Positions 1-11,351 of a stretch of 64,000 bases of DNA are shown here, piece after piece. This DNA is from Kondoa malvinella. Lineage: Eukaryota; Basidiomycota; Agaricostilbomycetes; Agaricostilbales; Kondoaceae. Below the pieces are notes generated by a model, which saw only the letters and a list, made by a program, of their open reading frames with translations, searched no databases and was not told the DNA's origin. Position numbers and translations under genes: made by a program. Location of the stretch: the NCBI GenBank assembly GCA_039545315.1, contig BCIM01000003.1:1437637-1501636 (forward strand). The letters are read 5' to 3'. The number at the start of each line of letters is the position of its first letter. The first letter of the stretch is position 1.

Positions 1-185
1 GTCACGGTATTGTGGAATTGCTTTGCTCGATCGAATGTAGCAATTGCCGGCCGCGCATACAGGCGCTCTTGTGCAAACATGTGGAAGAAAGGTACCAAGG
101 CCAAACTACAGAGGTCTTCTTGCCTTTCGACGACATTGATGATGCCGCGGACTAATTCTGCAGGTAGAGCATGTATGGAAACCAT
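1..185 (-). CDS. F-box protein, N-terminal fragment (runs off the window)
   Basis: The minus strand reads an open frame from an ATG at 185 to the window edge. The first residues (MVSIHALPAELVRGIINVV, then LCSLALVPFFHMFAQERLY) follow the F-box pattern LPxELxxxII...LCxLxLVxxxFxxxAxxxLY. F-box proteins bind Skp1 and bring substrates to SCF ubiquitin ligases; basidiomycetes carry many such genes with variable C-termini. Only about 61 residues are visible, so the substrate-binding part and any introns are unknown. The ATG was chosen because no in-frame ATG was found just upstream. Confidence 0.6.
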   Translation of the reverse strand, partial: MVSIHALPAELVRGIINVVERQEDLCSLALVPFFHMFAQERLYARPAIATFDRAKQFHNTV

Positions 186-451
186 GGCTGAATGGCTACC
201 AGAGGACAAACACGGGAAGGAAAATAACACGAGGCTGTCGCGAGAAAACGCCTGAACAGCGAGGGAGGGCTTCACTTAGAGAGCTCTAGGACACAATAAC
301 AAACGGCACAGCCAGGGCGCAGAGCACAGCGCAAGTCGCTGAAGCAGAGCAACTTCCCCGGACTTCTTAATCGAGTTATCGACGCGACGGCATCATCGTC
401 TCTCGTAAAGCAAATCGAGCCAGCTCTTGCCCAGCTACCACCAACCACACA

Positions 452-1145
452 ATGTCACGTCCAAACTACATCAACGAACTCCTCGCTCGCCCTTTGGCAC
501 CTCTCAAACCACACGCCATGACAGAATCGAGCAACCCGCCTTACTCTACTTCGATTCAATCTCAAATCGCTGATGGCCATTATCACCCTTTGCTTGAATC
601 TGTGCTGCATTTAATGAATGACGACTTATTTTCTGCACATGTAAGCCAGCACATTCAGATCTGCCTCCAGTCTGACACTTCTGGCACTTCATTAGTTCCT
701 GTTGCGCAAAATGCAAGAAGACGAATGGGGTGAGCATCAAACTCGCACATATCGTACGTGGCAGCTGATAATGTCAATAGGCAAATGGTTGCATGCTTGT
801 CTGCATCTGTCTGAAGGAGATTTGGAAAAGAATGCAAAGTTGTGGTATGAACAGATTGAGCCAGAGGTGCTGAGCACGTATTGGGGAAAAGAAGAACCAG
901 TCAAGAAAGCGCACGAAGCTATGAAGCGTGTAGGGCAGGGTATGAGAGGTGCATTGAGCGAGGAGGAGTTGAAGGAAGTCAGGGAGACAAGGTGGAAGGA
1001 ACTGGTTGCTGCCATGGAAGCTCTAGAGAAGAAGCATGGCTGGGTAGAAGTGGATGGTACGACGGCCTACACAAAGGATGAAAAGCCTGAGCACAAGTCG
1101 AATGTGTTGGGTGAGGGCTGGAGGGATCGGTCGTTTGTTGAATAG
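452..1145 (+). CDS. Conserved fungal protein of unknown function, 195 aa
   Basis: Three exons, 452-640, 696-729 and 781-1145, join in frame to give 195 residues. The 34-nt middle exon supplies FLLRKMQEDEWG, giving the continuous core DDLFSAHFLLRKMQ...GKWLHACLHLSEGDLEKNAKLWYEQI. The pattern of an LFSAHF-like helix followed by WLH...LHxxEGDxxNAxxWY matches, from memory, a small uncharacterised family found widely in fungi; I cannot give it a function. The C-terminal half is helical and charged. Introns are 55 and 51 nt with GTAAGC and GTGAGC donors. The join is supported because the conserved core only appears when both introns are removed. Confidence 0.7.
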
Positions 1146-1507
1146 CGGGGTGCAGCATGCCACAAGGATGAATAACAGCAGAAGAAGAGGGGCAAGATTG
1201 TTCAAGTTCCAAACTTCGCAGACTTGTTGCTTGACAGCCCAATTCGCCTTGCAGTGCACTCATAAGGCATTGGAGCAAGCGACCAGATGTAACACGTGTG
1301 CCGATTCAGGCTGCTGTGCTCTTGCCTTCAGCACTTCGTCGAAATAAGCTGACATGCCTTTTGCGCTGTAACATCGAGTCAAGCTGATATCCGGCGCTGC
1401 TGTGGACCTATACCAAGCCTTGAGAGAGAATACACCTGTCACAAGCATACCCTGCCCTGCTCTGCCTTTTGCAGTCATAGCAACAGACTCGACAACAAAA
1501 TTTCATC
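1146..1507. other. Intergenic region
   Basis: This 362-bp stretch lies between the small fungal gene and ILV1. It should hold the 3' end of the first and the promoter of the second. Open frames on both strands are short and show no family pattern. I see no repeat, RNA gene or clear TATA element. Confidence 0.5.
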
Positions 1508-3571
1508 ATGAATGACGGACAAACCCAAGTCAAGCAAGAAGCAGCTCAGGAGAAGGCCGTAGCGCCTGAAACACTGTCCTATGAATCCCTACAACCTCCT
1601 CACATGACGCCTTCCACTTCGAAACAGGGCGAATCACGTAACTCTATCCCTTCGCATTTGTACAACAGACTGCCAAAGCATTGCTTGCTGCCTGATGGGA
1701 CGCCGGATTACTTGCGCCTCATCCTTACTTCGAGAGTGTATGACCTTGTTCAGCCTAGTGTGTCTATACTCTGCTGGACGTAATTCAAGCTCATGCTGTT
1801 TCGTTAGCACCTTTAACTAAAGCTACTTCTCTATCTGCGAAAACGGGCTGCGATATCCTTTTGAAAAGAGAAGACCTACAACCGGTGTTTAGCTTCAAGA
1901 TTCGAGGAGCGTATAACCTTATGGCGCATTTGACAGAAGAAGAGCGATGGAAAGGCGTTGTAGCCTGTTCAGCAGGTCCGTGATGCCTCTACTAAAATAC
2001 CTAAGTACTTAGTAAACCTGTATCTTGGACAGGCAACCACGCCCAAGGAGTCGCTATGGCAGGTCGTCATCTAGGCATAGCATGCACCATTGTCATGCCT
2101 TTGAACACACCCAACATCAAATGGGGCAACGTTGAGCGATTAGGAGCAAAAGTCGTTTTGCACGGATCTGATTTCGACGAAGCGAAAAAAGAATGCGCGC
2201 GCTTAGAAAAAGTTCATGGTCTGACTAATATTCCACCTTTTGATGATCCGCATGTCATTGCTGGTCAAGGGACATCTGCAGTGGAGATTATGAGGGAAAC
2301 GGATCCGAATAGCTTGGATGCGGTGTTTTGTTGTGTTGGTGGTGGTGGTTTGCTGGCGGGCACAGCTGCGTATGTCAAGAAAATCGCGCCGCCGAAAGTC
2401 AAAGTCATTGGAGTCGAAACGTTCGATGGAGATGCGCTGACGCAGAGCATGAAAGCCGGGAAAAGGGTCATCCTCAATGAAGTTGGTCTGTTTAGTGAAG
2501 GAACAGCGGTCCGGGCTATTGGCGAAGAGACGTTCCGCGTGTGCAAAGAGCTGGTCGACGAGATGATCTGTGTCTCAAATGACGAAATATGCGCTGCTAT
2601 CAAGGATATCTTTGATGGTGCGTCATCGTCCTGTCTGCCATTCATTTGGCTGACTACGACTGTGGCGTACAGACACGCGATCAGTGTGCGAACCAGCTGG
2701 AGCTCTAGCCGTAGCTGGCATGAAGCGCTACATACAGAAAAACAAGCTTCAAGGTTCAGGACAGCGTTTTGTCGCCAGCGTCAGCGGCGCCAACATCAAC
2801 TTTGATCGCCTCCGATTTGTGGCAGAGCGTGCAGAGCTGGGCGAGAAGAGAGAAGCTCTGCTGAGCGTCGTCATTCCTGAAACTCCTGGATCGTAAGTGC
2901 TTGTCCGCGATCTTCTGTAACAGAAGTCAATTCTCCGAGGTGCTTACAGATTCATTAAACTCTATTCTCACATCTACCCTCGATCAGTCACTGAATTCTC
3001 GTACCGCTACTCTTCTGGCAATCGAGCCTTTATCATTTGCTCCTTCTACCTCGCAGCCGGTTCTTCACCCGTATCGGCTGGTCAATCCAATGGAGCAGCG
3101 CTATCACCACAAGAAGCTCGTGCCCAAGAATTACAAGAGGTCATTACCAACCTGAAATCAGACGGCTTTGAAGTGCGCGATCTGAGCGAAGATGAACTCG
3201 CGAAATCGCATGCGCGATATCTGGTTGGTGGAAGAGCAAATGTACCGAATGAGCGACTGTTCCGCTTCGAATTCCCTGAGCGGCCTGGTGCGCTCAAAAA
3301 GTTCTTGTCTGGTCTGCATGCTGGCTGGAACATTTCGTTGTTCCACTACCGCAATATGGGAGGAGGTTCGTGGCTGCGCGATTCGTCCTTTATACGACTG
3401 ATGATGTCTTTTCCACGAACAGACCTGGCCAAGATTTTGGCAGGCATTCAAGTACCGAAAGAAGAGTATGCAGAGTTTGACGAGTTCCTGAATAATCTAG
3501 GATACAAGTGGGTAGAGGAGACGAATAACGAGACGTATCGGACATTCTTAGAGAACGCGGATGAGAAATAG
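1508..3571 (+). CDS. ILV1: Threonine dehydratase (deaminase), biosynthetic
   Basis: Catalyses L-threonine to 2-oxobutanoate plus ammonia, the first step of isoleucine synthesis, in mitochondria. Six exons (1508-1757, 1808-1975, 2033-2617, 2673-2892, 2950-3365, 3423-3571) give 595 residues in frame. The PLP-binding lysine lies in [12 protein letters not shown] and the phosphate-binding loop is [11 protein letters not shown]. The C-terminal third is the regulatory part with two ACT-like segments ([12 protein letters not shown]..., then [17 protein letters not shown]...HYRNMGG), the site of isoleucine feedback in this family. The 50-nt first intron restores the conserved [16 protein letters not shown]. 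The last intron uses a GTTCGT donor, and its removal restores [14 protein letters not shown]. The N-terminus may hold a mitochondrial targeting sequence, though it is not strongly basic. Confidence 0.95.
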
Positions 3572-3724
3572 AATCATTGTCTTTCTCTCGCCTTGACCCC
3601 CGGACGATCAGAGACCAAATAGGATGATGCATGCCTAACGAGCTGATATTGTTGCAGTACTGACCCTCATTAAGCTCAAATAATCCCCATTGAACCAATT
3701 CACTTCTTCCAGAGCACCCAACCT

Positions 3725-5053
3725 CTACTTGACATACTTTGGCATCCCCTTTGCATCACACAAGCTCTCTTCTTGACCCAATGTTCTAGGTCCATCACCA
3801 ACAGCAGTATGAATAAACTCTTTAACGCTCCCTTCCGGCCAAACAGGCACCGCTTCTTTATTGAATCCTTGCATCATCTCCGCTTTCGCAATCTGCACTT
3901 GTTGACCACCGCCGTATAGTCCAAATCGATCATTGAAAGATTTTTGAGGGAAATAGGCATTGACCGATTCGACTATCGACTTCATGTTTGGTTGCAAAGC
4001 ATAAATGACGGCGTTTGGTCCAGCGTCGTACGTGTAGGCTGCTACGAGTCCGTTTCCATTAGCTACTGATGCTCTGTTGATTTCCGTCACTAGCGAGATT
4101 ATAGAACGAGAGACGTCGTTCATGTAAAAGATTGGTGGGGAAGTGTCTAGACAGCAAGCGTGGAATTGGTTGGAATCTTGCATTGTGATTTCAGCAAAAG
4201 TGTTGAAATCTTTTTGTTGGATCGCTTTTGATATTCTAGTCATTCGATCTGGAACGCCTTGGATTCGAGCTTGCAACAGTGGGGAGGTAGCTACTGTTCT
4301 TTGCATGCCTGCTGTTGATGGTGTACCTTTCTTGAGATCAGAAACGACGCAGATGAGGGCCTGCATTTCCGGCCAATGCGATTGAGGCGCGATTTCGACA
4401 GCGAGAGAATCAGATCCGTCTTGTTTTGAACCCATTTCCCAAGCTACGAAACCGCCAAAAAGAGATCGGCAAGCTGAGCCTGATCCTTGACGAGCGATAC
4501 GAGAAAGATCCGAGGGCGAGGAAGGTAGTTGGAAGAGCGAAGCGAGGGTAGCTACGAGTGCTGCGAAGCCTGACGCAGAAGAAGCGAGTCCTGCGGCTGT
4601 TGGAAAATTGTTTTCTGATACAATGTGTAGTCTCAGACTCGATAGAGGCTGTCATAGCGTATCAGGAGTTGTCAAACAGAGCTATGATGCGGATAGTCAC
4701 CTTGTCATCCTTGATGCCTTTTTGCTGTTCCAGATCCTTTCGCAGCGCTCTCATTTCCCTCAAGCAATTGGCCATTCGCCCAGTAGATTTCACTTCCTCT
4801 TCTTCGCCATTCAACCAAAGCCTGTCCTTGTCAAACCCAGCTTCTGCTCGAATAGTCGTCTTGCTTCTCAAATGATCTTGGGACAGCGTAACGCTCAAAG
4901 ATGAATTTGTAGGCAAGATGAGCTCTAAAGGTTCGCGCTTGCCCCAATATTTGATGACTGCTATGTTCTGCAAGAGGAAAATATCAGCACCGTTGCTCGC
5001 GTCGAAGTATACCAAAGACGGACAACAGGAGCTGTGCATGTCGCTTCGGGCAT
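3725..5053 (-). CDS. MVD1: Mevalonate diphosphate decarboxylase
   Basis: ATP-dependent decarboxylation of mevalonate 5-diphosphate to isopentenyl diphosphate, in the cytosolic mevalonate/ergosterol route. Three exons on the minus strand (5053-5024, 4967-4701, 4648-3725) give 406 residues, the usual length. The short first exon encodes [10 protein letters not shown] and joins to [10 protein letters not shown], the family's N-terminal signature. [16 protein letters not shown], the phosphate-binding [16 protein letters not shown] and TYDAGPNAV near the C-terminus are all present. The second intron (4649-4700) must be removed to restore [15 protein letters not shown]. The gene is convergent with ILV1, with about 150 bp between stop codons. 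Confidence 0.95.
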
Positions 5054-5233
5054 CTTTGGCAATGGTATTCCTGTAGGGCTTTGGTATGTTTCTTGCTCGA
5101 AGCGGGTCAAGGCGCTCGCGACAAAGAATTCGAATGAGGTTGCTCCTCAACCGTGTTCTAGCTGCAAGATGATGTCTGAAGCAAGTCTAAGCCTTCTTGT
5201 GCGCTGTTGTGCAATATCTCTTCCCTCTGCTTT

Positions 5234-6461
5234 CTACTTTGTGTCGGTTAGCGAAGTCTCCGCTTCTGTGTTGAGATTTCCGTCTCTGCCAGTCTCCTTA
5301 CAGACTTCCTCTCGAATGGTCTTCCCTTTCTGCGCGAGTGTTTGCCGCATATAAACAAAGAACTCTTCGCCTTGAAGCTTCAGCGAATGTTCTGTCATCT
5401 TTCCGGTGTGCGTATCACACTTCTCGATAGGGTAAGGGCGCAAATCAAGCTATCCAGTCCTATTACCTTCCCTAGAGATCTGTCCAGTGTCCACTGCTCC
5501 TCTTTGCCTTGGCGATCATCAAAATGCGGCTTCTGGCCAGCTCGCCGGCTATGCCAAAGGCTCTCGCAAGTCACATACTCAACCTCAGGCTGGTTCGGTG
5601 CTGCAAACAAAGGTAGACAGCACGGCTGAGCACAGACTCATTTGTGGAGCAAGGTCGGGCGATGAAAAAGTACAAGCGATGGCAGCGAGAGCGAAAAATG
5701 GATTGAGCACAACAGAAGATCTCATGCGAATACTAGAGTGTCCCGTAATGCTGCTAAACATCCGTAGTCCGAACGAAAGCCTGAAGCGAGTCATGAGAAG
5801 GCGTTCAAGTCTCGCTTTAATCAGGCTCACCTCTGTTCGGTCCAAGCAGAAGCCGCAGTCTCGGTAAGACGCCAACGTTTGATTGCCGAACCATACATGT
5901 TGCTGCGTGTTAAATCGGATACAGCTTTTTGTAAAAGCACGCGATAATTCGGTTGCAGCAGTCCGTCTTCTGTTGCGATTGCGATAGGACCTTTGATGAA
6001 TGGGCATGAATTATACTAAGGGAATCATAGGTAAGCGTATACACTAGACAGAGGGACGAATGTACCAATTTGCAAGGAGAACCCTTTTCTTCGGCCGCTA
6101 GCACTCCATACAAAAAGACTATATGTTGCATCAGATCTAGACGTCGCAATAAGCAGGTTTCGATCACCTGAGTATGTCACCCACTGTCGAGGCAAGCCTC
6201 ACTAGAGAGACACGTCAGGGCAATAGAAAGACGAACAAAGCGACCACGAAGAGCTGCGCATAGCAACGTGTGCTCATCTCTGCTATGAACAGTCTGACTC
6301 TTGTTTTGCTGGTCAAGCGCATCCTCTTCAGCTCTGCGCACTTCTGCACCTTGAATAGGACGCGTTATGTCCGGAATGAAGAATAAATCTTTCTCGGCAG
6401 AGTAGGACACCATTGAAGAACATTTTTCATAGCCAAACAGCGCTTTGAGTGCACTGATCAT
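5234..6461 (-). CDS. Hypothetical multi-exon gene, product not recognised
   Basis: A run of minus-strand coding-like pieces suggests one gene with about six exons. It would start at the ATG at 6461 (MISALKALFGYEKCSS...) and end at the stop at 5234. Readable pieces in order are DLFFIPDITRPIQG, RNLLIATSRSDATYSLFVW, PFIKGPIAIATEDGLLQPN, EVEYVTCESLW and KMTEHSLKLQGEEFFVYM. Frames can be kept open with introns such as GTCCCT...TTAG and GTAATAGG...CGAG, but several joins need unusually short introns (35-43 nt), so the model is provisional. No family was recognised. It lies in tandem behind MVD1, with 180 bp between its stop and the MVD1 start. Confidence 0.35.
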
Positions 6462-7450
6462 GGCTAGCGAGTGCGAATGCCAGAAATAGACAGAGAGAGA
6501 GGGAGGGGAAGAGATGTTGCGTCTGTCATCGAAATGTGTTTATTTTTCGCAATCCAAGCAGCAATATTCAATCCAACCAGCAGGTGTCGATACAGGCCAA
6601 AGGGAGATGAGAGCCATGGTATTGAAAGAGGGCAGCAGTGCTCCGATTCGACCAGAAATGCCCTTTTGACCGGTTCGTGGACCATAAGAGTAATGATTCA
6701 TCCTAAGCTGCGCATAAGCTGGCGACACGCTGGACAGCTCAGGCCTACCAAGGCGCTTATACGCCGCTTGCATCGCAGCCTCAGTTCGCTCACTCCGCCC
6801 GCTTGGGCTTCTCACACATGCGACTTGCTTTTGCTGCTGGGTCAGAGCGGATTCGAGACTTTGCCAGACCTTCTAGCTGAGGATCAAGAGCTGCGCGATG
6901 AGCTGATATTGCATGTTTCCCCATGTGCTTGATGAGGCCATTGCTCTGAACAGCCGGTGACATTTTGCGCGGCTTAGCAGACGGATAGCACTTGATCTTC
7001 ACTGACAAGGGGTGAGAGAGAGTGGTAAGTCGGCCAGCGGATCCGCCCCCAGGATGGTAATCGAAAGCTTAAATGCATATCTTGACTGTGCCTTGGGCTA
7101 AGCTCTTTAGTATAATTGCCTTTTCCTGAATCGTTTCAGTTCGCCCTTGCACCTGCTACACCTCGCTATAACTGCACTCAGCTGTCAGTACTCGTCAAAT
7201 CAAAGTTTGGCGGCGCGAAATCACAACAAAAGAGTTGCGCTTGGACCGTTTCATCGACCTTCTCGGCAACTCTCAAGTCAGAAGTCCTAAGCGCTTCCGC
7301 GACCTTGAGCTGCACTCTACTTTGGCCCGACTCTGCTCTGTCTGCTACTACCACTCAAATATCGCGGATTCCCCTATTGTTGATTTCCCAACTTGCAACT
7401 CTTCGCACTCCTTTGCAACACCTTACACAGACCCGACTAGGACATAAAAG
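6462..7450. other. Divergent intergenic region, possible small minus-strand ORF
   Basis: Nearly 1 kb separates the unresolved minus-strand gene from the G-alpha gene, so it should contain both promoters. A minus-strand ORF at 7008-6790 (72 aa) and another at 6815-6540 (91 aa) are present, but neither shows a family pattern and no convincing splice joins them. The last 150 bp before the G-alpha start are C/T-rich, as is common in fungal 5' leaders. Confidence 0.4.
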
Positions 7451-8992
7451 ATGGGCTGCGGTGGATCTAAACCAGATAATCAAGCCGCTCAAAGGAACGA
7501 TGTGATTGATTCTCAGCTCAAAAAGGACAAGATGGCACTCCGGTCAGTGTCCTCCTCTTCTTCTCTCCTTGGGGGCTTGGGCGTGCGCTGATGTATGGTT
7601 TGCACGGCCTCAGGAATGAAATCAAGATGCTCTTGTTGGGTGCCGGAGAATCTGGAAAGTCTACTATTCTCAAACAGATGAAATTGATACACCAGGTCCG
7701 TTCACTCCAATGGTATGCATTATATATGCTTAATCTACGTCCGTGAACGAACAGGGATCATACTCTGAAGACGAAAGAGAAAGCTACAAGGAAATCATTT
7801 ACAGCAACACGGTTCAATCCATGCATGTCATTCTGGACGCCATGGACATGATGGGCATCTCTTTAGCCAACGCCGGTCAGAACCAATCCCGAGCAGATAT
7901 AGTCATGGGTCTACCTCATCAAATCGAAGGAGAATCACTTGAACCAAATGTGACGGACGCCATTCAGGGCTTGTGGAGGGATGAAGGTGTTCGCAAGTGC
8001 TTTGAACGAAGCAGGGAGTTTCAATTAAACGACTCGGCTCAATAGTCAGCTCCTTTTACCCCCAATCTTCTATTGAATGCGTGCTGATTGTGTGTTGCTT
8101 GAATAGCTACTTTGATTCAATTGCTCGCATCGGGTCGTCAAACTATATTCCTTCAGATCAAGACGTTCTTCGATCTAGAGTCAAGACGACGGGCATCACT
8201 GAATCCACTTTTGAGATTGGGGAATTGAAATACCGCATGTTTGATGTGGGAGGTCAAAGGTCCGAGCGTAAAAAGTGGTGAGTATCGCTGTCGACCTGTG
8301 CTTTGTGGTCACTCAGTGCTTTTGTGATTCAGGATTCATTGCTTTGAGAATGTTACGGCCATTGTTTTCTTGGTCGCTATTTCGGAATATGACCAAATGG
8401 TGAGTGAGAGCATGGATCCGTTCGACTCGTCGACTAACCCCAGGTTTTCCTTCACAGCTATACGAAGATGAATCGATCGTGAGTTCTGTCACCGAACTGA
8501 CGGACGCTCGCTAACGCTCGCTCTCCCAGAACCGAATGCAAGAAGCCCTAGCCCTCTTTGACAGCATCTGCAACTCTCGCTGGTTCGTTCGCACTTCCAT
8601 CATCCTCTTCCTCAACAAGATCGACCTGTTCCGAGAAAAACTTGAACGATCGCCCATCAACAACTTCTTCCCCGACTACCAGGGCGGATCAGATTTCCAA
8701 CAAGCATGCGATTACTTCAGTCAGAGATTCGTCGGCTTGAATCAAAGCAATGCCAAGCAGATTTACACTCATTTCACCGTGAAGTGCATTTCTTGTGTTT
8801 TTCGGTCTTGTACTGATTTGCATGGCTGCTACACCACAGTGCGCAACGGATACAAAGCAGATCAAATTCGTTCTATCAGCAGTCAACGATATCATAATAC
8901 AAGTGAACCTACGGGATTGCGTATGTCATCACTGCCCCTTTTTCACTCGTGTGCTGATGTTGGGCAATTGTGACATGCAGGGTCTGCTATAA
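7451..8992 (+). CDS. Heterotrimeric G-protein alpha subunit, Gi-like
   Basis: GTP-binding switch that couples seven-helix receptors to downstream pathways such as cAMP or pheromone MAPK at the plasma membrane. Nine exons (7451-7542, 7614-7695, 7755-8044, 8107-8277, 8333-8399, 8458-8478, 8530-8778, 8840-8920, 8981-8992) give 354 residues, typical for the family. MGCGGSK is an N-myristoylation and palmitoylation site. G1 is GAGESGKST, switch II is [12 protein letters not shown] with the catalytic Gln, NKID is G4, and TCATDT is G5. The C-terminus is RDCGLL, with the Cys at position -4 typical of Gi proteins; the last three residues come from a 12-nt final exon. Which fungal G-alpha group it belongs to was not settled. 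Confidence 0.96.
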
Positions 8993-9638
8993 CCCTCTTC
9001 TGCTACGACTTGTCAATCTCATATATCCTCCCCTCCGCTTCGACAAGTCAAATCCAATATACTGTAATGGTTTCTTTATATTTCGTCGTCATTTGGGTGC
9101 CAAGCATTGAAAGCAAGAGAAACAAGGGTTTTGCAAAAGGGTTGTTATTTGTGAGCGTAAGGCTGATTGTTATATCCTTCTTTTGCCGGTAGCTATTTTG
9201 GCTTTTGCGCGCGAAAATGCATTGTTTTGTGAGCATCGGCTCGGCTTTCGCAATCTTTCGGTTGTCCTTTCTGTTTCTCTTGTGCTGGTGAGTAATTGAT
9301 CTACCTTCCTGTATCGAGAGCTCATGACCGCATCGCCACTAGCTTAATCGCTTGCGGTCGCTTTCAATCCTTCATTAATTCGCTCTCTGCGTCCACTCGA
9401 CTTTCTTCCCTTCTATCGCACCGGCAGTCTATCAAAGCTCTAGCGATCGCAGTCTTGCGTTAAGCTCGGTCGACTTGCCGGAAGATGACTTCTCATCTCC
9501 CTTTCTTCCATCTCAATCCTGCCCCTCTCTTGAGCTTTGCTCGCCGATCTCTTTCCCGAACTACATAAATATCTTACTTTGCCTCCAACGGTACTGCTTT
9601 CGTACTCTTTAGCATCCATCTTCAACTTCATCTTTGCC
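8993..9638. other. Intergenic region
   Basis: This 646-bp stretch lies between the G-alpha stop and the next ATG. Short ORFs on both strands are low-complexity (S/V/I-rich) and look random. The last 250 bp are rich in C/T runs, consistent with a promoter and 5' leader. Confidence 0.5.
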
Positions 9639-10800
9639 ATGAGCCGCGGAAACCACCCGAACCATATCGATATTCCGCCCCATGATCTATCCCACGATCC
9701 CGGATGGTACGCCTTGACGCAAAAGATTCTAAGGCTAAATGTAGGTCTCCTGCGACTTTGGATGATAGTGACCTCAATTTTATCCAGGATTCGCCTGCTC
9801 CAAGTCCTGGGAATTCGCCTTCTGTTCATGGCGTTCCTGACTCAACAGGACAACATATGACGCAGCATGTTCCGTCTCGATCGCAGCCGTCATCTCCTCG
9901 GCCTCAGGCGCAGCTTGGCGGCCCTGGCAATGTCTTCCAGCATGTATGTTACGTTTTGATGAGGCTATACCCATCATCCGAGCCTTTCTTCCTCAGGGAC
10001 ATTTCGGCCAAGGCATGGTACAGCAGCAACAGCATGGTTACCAACCAACATTCAGTCAACACGAAGCTCATGTCGGCATGCCTTATACCGGAAATACGTA
10101 TGGCACTTTGCCGGGGAGTCATGTCCCATGGCAGCCGCAGCAATCCTTCCACCCATTGCAACCTCGCCCAGCATCTCCCAACCTTTGGAACAATCAAACC
10201 GTGGCTTATTACAGGTCGCATCCTGAATATAATTCTCCTGTTTCCGACACTTCCACACCACCTGCCCATCCACAGGAAATGCTGAATATGATGGGGGAAC
10301 ATCAGATCCAAGGCTACAAACCAGATCAAGAGGCTCAACACCATTCCTCCGGCGTTAAACAGAACACTTCAAGAAGCGGTACTCCCGATTCTCCTCATAA
10401 ACCGCTTCCGATACATCCTAAAGTACTGACTACAAAGCAACTTCCGATGTTTGCCCAACCTAGTGCTGCTGCCGTATCAACAAGCGGCGTTCAATCAGCT
10501 ACTCCCGGGTCTCGTACACCAACAGCCTCCACGGCAAAGTCACCGGCTGCGGCAGCGAGCAGTTCATCCCATGCAGTCCCGTCAGCGGGGTCGTCATCAT
10601 CTCCTGCAATACCCCACGCCGGGCAAAAGGTACCAACCGCCGAAGCAGAATCGGTCTGCGCAGACAGGAAGAACGCGCGCCAGGTCAGTCAGAGCGTGCT
10701 TGCGTTAACTCTAAGTCTGAAACGTTTTGCGCTGTAGAAATGCTTGATCCACCACAAGGACTCTCGTGGGTCGCCCTACGCCTTCGTTTATGTTGCCTAG
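9639..10800 (+). CDS. Hypothetical Pro/Gln/Ser/Ala-rich protein
   Basis: Exons 9639-9706, 9745-9943, 9997-10683 and 10738-10800 join in frame to give about 338 residues. The first intron is only 38 nt; removing it gives SHDPGWSPATLDDSDLNFI. The protein is dominated by low-complexity sequence: SP repeats, a QQQQ run, a His/Gln-rich middle and an Ala/Ser-rich C-terminal third. This is typical of disordered fungal regulatory proteins, but no DNA-binding or catalytic domain is visible. The 3' end is uncertain, because alternative splicing around 10640-10860 gives other endings, including one with several cysteines. No function is proposed. Confidence 0.5.
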
Positions 10801-11351
10801 CTGACAACTTCCTCAGCTTACAACCCGAAAGCCCAGCTTAGCTGCACAACCTGTAGAAATCCACAGGGCCTGCCCTATGAATTTAATGGTTCCAAAGAGG
10901 TTATTGTTGCTACCTCGCGCAGCATCATAAAGCTAAAGAATATGATATAGATGCGCAAGCACTTTAAGACAGTACATACCGACTATGGCTGCTTCTGTCA
11001 TCATAAGGAATGCAGAATTGTCTGCGCGGACCCAGATCTCGTATGTCAGACCTAAACGCGACACCCCTACACATTCTAATATACATGTAGCTCAAAGCAC
11101 ATTACACTAATAAGCACCCAGAAGCGTCCACAGCCGAGCTTGAGAAGGCCGAATCGCTCGGATGGGGGGCGAGAGGAGTAAAAGTATCGCGATCGATCGG
11201 ACAGACTGGACATGTGAACAACATCTGAACTGCAATATCTGAACTTGTACATGATATGAACCTGTACAATCAATCTCCCATTTCCCCCTGTCTGTTCTCA
11301 TGGCCAAGTTTAGCAGATAGATTGTACTCTGTCGACTAGGGCTCTTGGCCA
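10801..11351. other. Convergent intergenic region
   Basis: This 551-bp stretch lies between the ends of two convergent genes. A plus-strand open frame at about 10832-10960 contains CTTCRNPQ and could be a further exon of the upstream gene. The rest has no coding signal. No repeat was seen. Confidence 0.4.

Noticed and set aside
6540..7008. Two minus-strand ORFs as a small gene
   Set aside because: No convincing splice joins them and neither resembles a known family; mentioned only in the intergenic note.
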